This document shows, in pieces, positions 53,523 through 62,300 of a stretch of 64,000 nucleotides of DNA. The stretch's first letter is position 1; each line of letters starts with the position of its first letter. Below the pieces are notes generated by a model. It was not told where the DNA came from. It was given only the letters and a program-made list of their open reading frames with translations, and searched no databases. The translations under genes were made by a program, and so were the position numbers. Source of the DNA: a virus; the IMG/VR virus record IMGVR_UViG_3300013132_000028, positions 1-64,000 of that record. The stretch is one strand, 5' to 3'.

Positions 53523-56450
53523 TCAGGTCAGTAACCTCAGTAACTTGCTCATCTCGGAAGAGACCTCGCTCTGTGTGAGCAAGTCTCCTCCTGACATGAA
53601 AGACTCAAGTCCGGCGATTGCCTCCTTGGCGTCTTCCCTGCCAATCTTGTCTACCACCCGGTCAATCATCTCTTTGACCAGGTCTCTCAGGGCTGGTGGC
53701 AGCTCTGAGTACTTTAACTTCATTGTCTCGTTGCCAAACGGTAGCGGCAGGTTGGCCAAGACCTCTCCGAGCTGTCTAGCGCCCTCGCGGACGTTCTCCA
53801 GCGCCTTGGAGTTTAGGGCACCTGTGTCGATACGTTCAACTACGTTGATTAGCTTTCCAGCGGCTTTGGCGGCCTCGTTGTAGTCTCCGGCTTGTGCCAG
53901 GCGGTCGGCCTCTTTAATTTCTTCTACCACTCCCTGGTTTCCACTTTCGCCTAGGTCAGCCTTCAGACGTGCCAGCACGTCTCTAAACTTTCCCATTTCG
54001 TCGCGTGGTTGAGTCTGCGGAGTGTACTTTCCACCCTCGTAGACCATCGGAGGCATGTTTTCAGCTGCGGCAGCAATACCGGCTGCTCGCACTCTCAAGT
54101 CCTCGGTCTCGGCGGCTAGCTCGACGGAGTTGCTCTTCCACTTCTCCGGAATCAAGTCAGGCCTGTCCAGCCCTCTGGCGCGGCGCATGATGTGTCTCTT
54201 TACCGCGGCTTTTCTGCTGTCTTTGGCCAGTCCGTATGACGAGATCGCGTTCTTCAGGTCCTGTACGTTCCTGATCGGGAACGAGCCGTCCGGCATCGCC
54301 TTTTTCTCGGCTGCTAGCTTCTTTCTGACTCTGCGTGAGATAAAGCCTAGCTCGTTCATGTTGTCGTCCCAGGCAGTCTCCTCGCCGTCCACTCGCAGGG
54401 CTAGCTCGGCTGCGCGGATTCGTAGTCGCTCGTTACGCTCGGCTCTGGCGGCAGCCATTCTCTCGGTTGCGGCAGCGCTCGCTGCTAGCAGTGGCTGTTT
54501 TTCTAACTGTTCCAACTTTTCAATTCTTTGTGCCAATTCGGTCACCGGATCGGACTTCAAACGCGCCAAAACTCCGGCGCCAGCGGCAACAAGTGCCATG
54601 ACCTGACCAGAGGCAACTCGTGCTCTGGCGATTGGGAAGCCAGGCACGTTTACCTGGCACACGGCTACTAGCTCTAGCCCGCCCTTGATTGGTCGCCAGT
54701 CACCGGACGGTGCCGACGCGCGGAGAGCTCTGATCTGCTCAGGCGTGGTGCCTGGACGTACTGCACCGGCTACCCAGATACCAAAAGCGTCCTCTCCAGC
54801 GTGCACGTCTGCGACTGCGGAAGCGGTGTCGTCGTAGTGCTTGGCGGCCTCGGCGGCTGTAGCGCTCAGCGAGGCGTGTCCACCTGCCAGTGTCAACTGT
54901 CCGACGGCAACATCGTTATTGTCGTCTGTACGTACCACACCGGTGTGGAAGTATGCGTACTTGCTCTTGCTCTTCGGCGGCTTAGTGCCGTAGGACATGC
55001 CTATGTGGTCGACGTGCCAGGCTGCAATGTGGCCGAACACCTGTCCCTCGTCGGTTACTGTCAGCGGAGTTGGCTTAGACAAGTTTTGGTCAAAAAACCA
55101 CGTTGCCGGTGGAACTACTGGTATCGAACCAGCGATTAAACCGCACGCGACTAACGCGGACGCCTCCATCGGGTCCATCTCTTCTGCGTACACTCCGTCT
55201 GGTATGCTCACTTGGCTCTCCTGCTCTGTCTCGGCTTGTTCGTCGAGGTAAATACGGCATTCTTGGAACGCCGGTTTTGACACTAACGTAACTGCCATAA
55301 CTCTAGCTTTGTTGATCGTAATTTTACCCCCACCTAGGTCTTGGCTTGCTTCTTCTGAGTCGTCTTTTTCTTTCTTTTCTTCCTTCGCCTCAAACTGGTC
55401 TAGGTCTGCAGACACACCCCTGATAAAGCCGCTACGCACCAGTCTCTCTGCCTCTGCACCGTAGGGGCCAGTGTCAAACACACCCACCGCGTTACCTATT
55501 CCGTTTTCCACGCGCTCCATCTGGTCTATTCGACCTACCACTACAGAACCAGCGTGGCCTTCGCCAGTCTTTATCTGCCATAGGAGCGGAAGAGGCAGCT
55601 CTCGCATCTCAATCGCGCCCTGCTCAAAAATTCTTCCGTCTCCCGACTCGACACCTTCCGGTATTACTAGAGGAATCTTAAAAGAGCCCGGCTCTGTCGG
55701 CTGTATCTCGATCTTGCCGGTCGCTACCAGATTGGCGGTAAACTTTTGAACTGCTTCTTTATGTCTGGCAGCCAGCACGCTTCTAGCCATGTACGAGTCG
55801 CTGTCTATTAAAAAGTCGGCAGTAGAAAAGTACTTTCCGCCCCTCTTTCCGTGCATCTGACGGTGACGCTTGTCTCCAGTCCACATGCCGGTTGCCTCTT
55901 TGTGCCTCAGGGCGCAGTAGCCCTTGGCGCGAGGTCCTAGGTATTTTGACAGTTGTCTAAAGCACCTGGTCCAGTCACCAGGAGTGTTCCAACGAATTTT
56001 TGCGGCACCCCTGCCATACAGCCAGTAGCGTCTCAGTTGTTCGGCCTTGCCTCTGTTTCGGTCTAGTCCGCCTGCAGCCGCAACCGCCACTAAGTCGCCG
56101 GTGCTAGAGCTGTATATCGCGGTCAGACGACAGTCCACCGGCTCTACCCATGAGTACGCTGCCGCTGCCACTGCCTCTGCACCGTCTATCTGCTCCAGAA
56201 CCTGGGTCAGCGACTGGTCGTCGAGCACGACGATAGGCGGGGGCGTAGGAGAGTTTAGGTCGGCAAGTACTCGCTCGTCCTTCTCCCACTTTCCTGGCTT
56301 ACGTGTAAACGTGGTTGGTTTGGTGGAGTCAGAGGAGGCGGGAATAAGCGCCACTAGGTCCAGGACCGCCAGCGGGTCGTCTGGCGCGACGATCGCCATG
56401 TACACGGCGGCCATGTCTGAGGTTTCTGGCGTCAACTCTTTTGTGCTCAT
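53523..56450 (-). CDS. Capsid maturation protease with extra actinophage domains
   Basis: The 975-residue product contains an S78-like prohead protease region at about residues 255-400: EGVESGDGRIFEQGAIEMRELPLPLLWQ, then H299 in GEGHAGSVVVGRID and S347 in FIRGVSADLD. The N-terminal 130-200 segment (YWLYGRGAAKIRW...GYCALRHKEATGMW) and the 430-610 segment (FGHIAAWHVDHIGM, then SGDWRPIKGG and VNVPGFPIAR) are typical of large actinophage protease genes. The C-terminal 300 residues are helical and could scaffold. It lies directly upstream of the capsid gene in transcription order. Confidence 0.85.
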   Translation of the reverse strand: MSTKELTPETSDMAAVYMAIVAPDDPLAVLDLVALIPASSDSTKPTTFTRKPGKWEKDERVLADLNSPTPPPIVVLDDQSLTQVLEQIDGAEAVAAAAYSWVEPVDCRLTAIYSSSTGDLVAVAAAGGLDRNRGKAEQLRRYWLYGRGAAKIRWNTPGDWTRCFRQLSKYLGPRAKGYCALRHKEATGMWTGDKRHRQMHGKRGGKYFSTADFLIDSDSYMARSVLAARHKEAVQKFTANLVATGKIEIQPTEPGSFKIPLVIPEGVESGDGRIFEQGAIEMRELPLPLLWQIKTGEGHAGSVVVGRIDQMERVENGIGNAVGVFDTGPYGAEAERLVRSGFIRGVSADLDQFEAKEEKKEKDDSEEASQDLGGGKITINKARVMAVTLVSKPAFQECRIYLDEQAETEQESQVSIPDGVYAEEMDPMEASALVACGLIAGSIPVVPPATWFFDQNLSKPTPLTVTDEGQVFGHIAAWHVDHIGMSYGTKPPKSKSKYAYFHTGVVRTDDNNDVAVGQLTLAGGHASLSATAAEAAKHYDDTASAVADVHAGEDAFGIWVAGAVRPGTTPEQIRALRASAPSGDWRPIKGGLELVAVCQVNVPGFPIARARVASGQVMALVAAGAGVLARLKSDPVTELAQRIEKLEQLEKQPLLAASAAATERMAAARAERNERLRIRAAELALRVDGEETAWDDNMNELGFISRRVRKKLAAEKKAMPDGSFPIRNVQDLKNAISSYGLAKDSRKAAVKRHIMRRARGLDRPDLIPEKWKSNSVELAAETEDLRVRAAGIAAAAENMPPMVYEGGKYTPQTQPRDEMGKFRDVLARLKADLGESGNQGVVEEIKEADRLAQAGDYNEAAKAAGKLINVVERIDTGALNSKALENVREGARQLGEVLANLPLPFGNETMKLKYSELPPALRDLVKEMIDRVVDKIGREDAKEAIAGLESFMSGGDLLTQSEVSSEMSKLLRLLT

Positions 56451-58330
56451 TTTTTGGCCTTAGGTACTACTGAGGGAGTGGCAATCGGAATCTGGTTTGG
56501 CTGGTAGTAGACGTTCGGTCCCTTTCCGATAGCGGCTCGTTGTTCGCCTGCTTTGTCGCGTTTAGCAGTTATCTTAGAGGCGTCTTCTTCCGGTTTATCG
56601 ATCGTTCCCTCCCGGCCCTTAGTGATTATAGGGTTGTACCAACCCCTGTTTACGTATCTCTCTACTCCGTCTTTTCCCTTGTACTTCTGGTCTAGCCAGT
56701 CACGCAGCATCGGGTCATTGTAGGCGTTTGGCGCGGTTCTCACCGTTCCGAAAGTCACTGGCTTGGCTGGCGTCGCTGCTGGTGCCGTTGCTGCGTCTGC
56801 GTTTCCAGTCTTTAAGTTGCTGCCTTGGGCAGGCGTCGTACTTACGTTGGACGCTGCCTCCGGACTCACGCGCTGAGCTGCTGCCCAAGCGCTCCAGTCT
56901 CTCATCAGAAGCGAGACGTCGTTCTGTGTCAGCGCCGGTAACAGTCCTGGCAGCGATATTGCAGAACTGCCCTGCGGCACTCTAGGCTTGGCCAGTAGTC
57001 CAGTCGTGTCTAGCCTGCCTCCATCAAATCTTTCGGCCTGACTTTGCACCTCAGTCTTGTCGTCCACGCCCTGTGTAAACTGTGCTCCGACGGTAACTAG
57101 TTTGCCGTCAGACAGCTCCACGCTAACCTGACCGGTCTTGCTGTCTACGGACTTGACGGTGCCGACCGCGGACCTGTCGCCGCCTATGAATACTTTTGTA
57201 CCGGCCGTCGCAAACTTTCCGGCCGCGTCTCTGACCTGTACTTTCGCGTTGTCTGAGCGCTCGTCGGACGTGTACACTCCGGGAGTGCTGTCTTTGCTCA
57301 GACCCTCTTCGCCCGCTGCGGTGACCGAGGCCCGGTCTATGAGCTCCCAGTCTATCTCGTCGGCAGCGTCGGCTACCAGCATAGCCTCCTCTGGGTCTAG
57401 CATGGACGGTCCGATACTTGAGTACGGATTTTGCTTTAGGAATGCAGAAACTTTCATGGCAGACATCGCGTCTATGGAGACGTGGATTCTGGGCGCCTTG
57501 TCGTACGGTTCGTCCAAAGATTTATCGTACGTATTGAAGTCGTGCGCAGTGTGCCCTAGGTCTTCCCATCCATCGCCGTCCCAAACAAAAACTTCTCCTT
57601 CTGGCTGTACTTTGTACAAACGGTCGATGCCGCCGTTCTCTAGATTTACGCGGACTACAAACTCTGGAGCTAGCTCTACGTTTATCGACTCAGCGTCAAA
57701 AAATTCTTTAACGTCTTGGGTGTTGTCGCCGTATAAATCGTATTCCGCCTCGAGCATGCCGGAGTATGCGTCAGCGCGAACACTTTTCTTCTTTTTATTT
57801 TCTCGTTCGACGATTGCTCTCGCCCAGCGCCAGGCAGGGTCTCCACCCCAAAGTGCCCAGGCAATACGACCTCTGCTAGGGTAGCCGTCTTCTCCTGGGC
57901 CCCAACCCTTGCCCTTCTTGTCTACCTCGTGACGTGGGAAGTACTTTGCAATGTGCCTAATCTTTCTGATGCCGATCTGTCCGCCGCGGGCCAGTGTTCT
58001 GGCGCTGTTCACGCCGACCGGAGTTCCACCGCGGTTGTGTTTTGCACGCCACTCTAGTCCTCGTTTTGCCTCTGCCTGTGCGGCCTTTGGCACAGTGTAC
58101 ATGCGGTCTCCGCTTGCAACTATACGAATGTCGAGGTCTGTCAGTGCGCCTAACGCGAGGTCTGTCATCGCCCTAGTCGGTTTGTCGTGCGGCTTCTGCC
58201 ACTTTGCACTTGCCAGCAGGACACCGGTAGTTCCAGTACGTACAATCGTATTGGTCTCAGTGTCAAGCACGGCTGCACGACTTTCATCTACGAACAGATA
58301 AAGACTTCCGTACTGACCCGCTAGCCTCAC
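56447..58330 (-). CDS. Head-associated structural protein, 627 aa
   Basis: The product begins MRLAGQYGSLYLFVDESRAAVLDTE. Residues 85-170 contain GLEWRAKHNRGGTPVGVNSAR, RKIRHIAKYFPRHEVDKKGKG and GYPSRGRIAWALWGGDPAW, a module recurrent in phage structural genes near portal and protease genes. A region at about 350-420 is KOW/SH3-like (GTKVFIGGDRSAVGTVKSVDSKTG), and the C-terminus is Pro/Lys-rich and disordered. It overlaps the protease start by four bases. Function is probably assembly or head-internal; exact role unknown. Confidence 0.6.
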   Translation of the reverse strand: MRLAGQYGSLYLFVDESRAAVLDTETNTIVRTGTTGVLLASAKWQKPHDKPTRAMTDLALGALTDLDIRIVASGDRMYTVPKAAQAEAKRGLEWRAKHNRGGTPVGVNSARTLARGGQIGIRKIRHIAKYFPRHEVDKKGKGWGPGEDGYPSRGRIAWALWGGDPAWRWARAIVERENKKKKSVRADAYSGMLEAEYDLYGDNTQDVKEFFDAESINVELAPEFVVRVNLENGGIDRLYKVQPEGEVFVWDGDGWEDLGHTAHDFNTYDKSLDEPYDKAPRIHVSIDAMSAMKVSAFLKQNPYSSIGPSMLDPEEAMLVADAADEIDWELIDRASVTAAGEEGLSKDSTPGVYTSDERSDNAKVQVRDAAGKFATAGTKVFIGGDRSAVGTVKSVDSKTGQVSVELSDGKLVTVGAQFTQGVDDKTEVQSQAERFDGGRLDTTGLLAKPRVPQGSSAISLPGLLPALTQNDVSLLMRDWSAWAAAQRVSPEAASNVSTTPAQGSNLKTGNADAATAPAATPAKPVTFGTVRTAPNAYNDPMLRDWLDQKYKGKDGVERYVNRGWYNPIITKGREGTIDKPEEDASKITAKRDKAGEQRAAIGKGPNVYYQPNQIPIATPSVVPKAKK

Positions 58331-59370
58331 TGGGACTCTCCCTTCCGACTATCGTCGGTAATCGGTCCGCCTGAAATCCACGCATCGCACGTGCGAGCAG
58401 ACGCACACTTGAAGTCTAGCGCCTCGCAGTAGCCTAGGTCTGCGGCTTCGATCGTGTCCCAGCCAGCGGAGGCGGCTAGTCCACTCGCTATGCACTCTTT
58501 CATCTCTGAGGTCTGAATAAAGGCCGCGCAGTTGCCGCAGCGGCTTGTCTTTGCCTCTTCGATCGTGACCGACCACTTTTCAGCCTTCTTCTGCCAGAAC
58601 TCTTCGTTTGGTTCCTCTGGGTTCATGGGACCGTATCCGATGTCGTCTATCGCATTCTGACGATTCTCTAGGTTTAGCGCCAAGTCCTGTGTCGCCGGCG
58701 GGCAGACAAACTCCCCGGCGGCTTTAATCGTTTTTTCTTTTGCTGGACGTTCTACGTCCTCGCGGGAGAGCGGCTTTCCACTTTTTTCTGCCTTGTCAAA
58801 CGTCTCTATGAAGTCAGGAGAAACCTCTACGATAGTCATGCCGTCGAACTCTGTGTGCTCAGGCGGAACCCTGAACCAGGCCGAATTATTACGGCTAAAC
58901 ATTCCGGCGTCAGAGGTGTAAACTAGTTCCTGCACGTCTTGCGCGCTCTCGTCGAGTAGGGCGATTAGTGACTCTCCGTCTCCCGGGTCCCCTGGACTAA
59001 ACGCCATAATAGTCTCCCTCATGTACATACCTTCTAGGGCTTCGGCTGGAACTGGTACTCGAAGAGTCGATGCCCAAGACCCGTCTGAGTCTTGAAACGC
59101 CCTAACAGTGTACGCCTTGCCGTAGCTATTGAACGTTATTGTGCCACTACTTCTGTCTACTGTTACGTCGTTTTTGCTCCCTAGAGGATACTCTAGCACC
59201 TCAGATAGAGTAAACAGCGCCATTACTGGACCGTCCTCGTCGTGGTCAAACCAGGCAACCTCCGACACGGCGAAGGTCTCTCTCGGCTTGTCTAGAGTTT
59301 CAACTACGGCAGGGCCTAAGTATCCAGTTTTGTAGTCTTCCGGTATGGTAAGTTTTCTCTGCTCGGTCAT
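58327..59370 (-). CDS. Head-associated protein with C-terminal cysteine-rich domain
   Basis: The 347-residue product begins MTEQRKLTIPEDYKTGYLGPAVV. Its last 110 residues contain NRQNAIDDIGYGPMNPEEPNEEFW, then CGNCAAF, MKECIASG, GYCEAL and FKCASARTCDAW. The cysteine arrangement and NP motif match a domain known from marine phages, possibly an iron-sulfur or zinc site, attached to head or portal-associated proteins. It overlaps the next gene by four bases. The N-terminal domain is not recognised. Confidence 0.6.
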   Translation of the reverse strand: MTEQRKLTIPEDYKTGYLGPAVVETLDKPRETFAVSEVAWFDHDEDGPVMALFTLSEVLEYPLGSKNDVTVDRSSGTITFNSYGKAYTVRAFQDSDGSWASTLRVPVPAEALEGMYMRETIMAFSPGDPGDGESLIALLDESAQDVQELVYTSDAGMFSRNNSAWFRVPPEHTEFDGMTIVEVSPDFIETFDKAEKSGKPLSREDVERPAKEKTIKAAGEFVCPPATQDLALNLENRQNAIDDIGYGPMNPEEPNEEFWQKKAEKWSVTIEEAKTSRCGNCAAFIQTSEMKECIASGLAASAGWDTIEAADLGYCEALDFKCASARTCDAWISGGPITDDSRKGESQ

Positions 59371-59386
59371 GGTTGCCTCTGTCTCT

Positions 59387-62300
59387 TTACTTCTTCACCG
59401 GTATAAGGTCGTCCCACGATGAGGCGCCGTACTTCTCTGGCGGTACTCCATTGTCGAGTAGCATTTTAACTAGACGTTCACGCACCGCCGGGGACACACT
59501 TATGATGGCCAGGTCTGCCCACGATATTCCGTTCTTAAACATCAGTTCGTAGGTGCCTGATCCTGAAGTGGGCTTGGCTGGTTTTATCTCACCGATCGGG
59601 TCGGTCTCCTTCATGCGCTTTCCGTACTGGTCCTTGAAGTTGGCCCAGAAGTCCAGCCGTGAGTACAGCTTCAGCGGGTCAAAGTGAAAGTACGCGTGAC
59701 TGTCTGCTGCTACAGAGTAGGGCTTCATGGTTGCCTTAGGCTTCGTGAATAGGTAGTCTGCTCCCCCTGTTCTTATGTCTGCGTCGCTTGAGTCGCCCTG
59801 GCCACCAATTCCCTCTGTCCAGCGGACTGACGTGGCTTTTAGGCCGTCTTCCAGCATGAGCAGGTTGAACATCTCCTGGGCCGCTGAGTCTGCATTGTTT
59901 GCACCCTTGATTCCAAAAGAGTGAGTTATGGCGCCAGTCTCTGTTTTTTTAACCATGTACTCTGCTATTGCATTGCTCGTTCTGTACGACAGTCTGTCGT
60001 TTAGGTCGTAGGCCGGAGTGTCTAGGTTTAGCCACATCTGTTCATAAGGCAGTCCCAGCAGCTTCTCTATCGCCTTGAGCTTCGCCTTGCGGGCAGCTCC
60101 AACTACGTTTTTTGCCGGATCAATTTCTTTGCCAAAGATGCTAATTAGACGGTTTTCAGCCAGAACTCTTACGTCCTCTTTGGTTGCCGGTCTAGGGGCA
60201 CGCACTCCGCCTAGCTTCATGCCTCTTGCGATTGCGTTGGCGGTGGAGGTTGCGTCCTGCTGCTCTGGCACTAGTACCTCTACCCTATTGTGAAAAGCAA
60301 GTCCTTCTCGACTAGTATTCAGACTGCTCACCGGCTTTGAGTCTCTATTTGCTCTGTATACTCTGATAACTGCACCGGTAATTTTGTCCGTTATTACGTA
60401 TGTAGTTGTTTCATTGTAGGAAGAAGAGTACTCCACGTCCATCTGGCTACCAGACTTTACTATTGCCATGCTACCGTCTGCGTTTCTTCGCATCTTGGGC
60501 ATTCTTATGCCTTGGTTTATGAGTAGATCGTACTCGTCTGTGTTCGGCACTTTTTTGAGGAGCTCAGCTACTAGATCGTCTCCAGCCCAAGACGTGAGTT
60601 TGAAGCTGGCGCGTGTGTAGGTCTTGTCGCCGTCTACTATAGTCATCATGTGCACGTCTAGGTCTTCAACGTCTCCTGCGTCTACTGCAGCAGACCGACC
60701 GCGTGCTCCGGCGGCTGGGCTGCTCTGCACGTGCGCAACTGCGTCTACTAGAGACTTGACGCCTGCACCCGTGAGCTCGCTCTGCGACCAGTCTACGCTA
60801 GCTAAGTCTGGGTCGTCTAGCTCTGGTACGTTTACTCCGGGACCCGCCTCTGTCAGTTTTGTCTGGTCAAACAGCCTGCCACCCGTTACTTTGTCGACGG
60901 AGCGGACTTTTTTACTTCCGTCTAAGAACTGTACCTGTACGTAGTTCTCGTAGCCCTTTGCACCTGGAAAACCGTAGATCACACCCTCGTCGCCATTTGC
61001 GTCGGTCACGGTTACGCCTTTGTACAACCAGTTATTAAATCTGTCTTTCTTAAACTTTTGATTTGCGCCCGGCGGCGGTGCAAACTGGTCCTTAATCGGG
61101 GCAAGATCGTCTTTCTCAAAAGCTAAGCCCAGCCAGGTAGCGTGCGGACTGTCTGCCTGTACATGCTGAAAGTGTGGATTATCCTTGTAGTATTCGTTGG
61201 TCTCTGACGCCACCGTAATTTTTCCGTCGCTCGTAATTATTCCTGGTTTTGGTTGATCTTTTACACCAACTATAAAAACACCACTGTACTGAGAGTAAGC
61301 TACGTAGTCTATCTGCGACTTTTCTTTAGTGGTCTCTAGTGCGTTGTAGCGAGTAAACTCTTCTATGTAATTTTTTGCAGCGAGTGCGCCGTATTTAAGC
61401 GCAGAGTTTGTGTCAAATGGACCAAAGTCAATCTCGTTGTTGGCTACTGTTTTCTTGGTGGCGTCTGCCCACTCGTCTGGAGTGTACGACTTTAACGGAG
61501 ACTCAGACTGGCTGGACGAAGACGGCGGCGGTGGTGGATTAGGTACGGTCGGCTGCGGTGTGTTTATTTCGGTGCCGCTCTTTGGTGAACGAGTGCTCTT
61601 TATTACTGTCTTTCCACTGTACTCTACGTACTGTTGATTTCCGTTAGTGTGCTGTAGAAACATGCGAAACTTGTGCGTCTTCTTTCCTTTGTTGTAGGCA
61701 GCACCGTGCGACGACACGCGCGCCCAGCCGGAGCCGTACGGAATGTAGTCTCCAACTTTAAGATTTTCTACCTTGGTGTCTTTCTTTTCGTACAACTCTG
61801 GGTTGTCTAAGTCCTTCTTGTCTAGAGCCAGCGCTGGATTGCCAACCGGCGTCTTCGTGGTAGAACTCTTCGGCTCGGCTGCGCCGCTCTTTTCTTTCTT
61901 CTTTGCTTCGAGCAGGTTCTTGACTAGCTCCACCGCCTTGGCGTTGTTTCCGCCGATGTGCCAGTCGTACTTCTTGTCCGGGTCAAGCGAGTCCGGTGTT
62001 TTCCAGTCGTACAGCCTGGCGAATATAGCTGCACCGTCCGGGCTCTCAAAACGCATTGACCACTCTTGCTGTACTTTGTCGCCAGAGCCGTACTCGTACG
62101 GCTTGCCTAGAAGCTCGGTCAACTCTTTTGGAGTGTACTCCACGGTCTCGTTGAGAAAATAGCTACCAGACACAAACGTAGTCGTGTCGTTTATGTTTGT
62201 AACCTTGTACGAGTCTGTCGTGCCTAGCTGTGGCTCCGGCGGTGCGGTGTACTTTTGTTCGGCCGAAAGTTCTGCGGGCTTTGGCTTGACCGGGTCTGCA

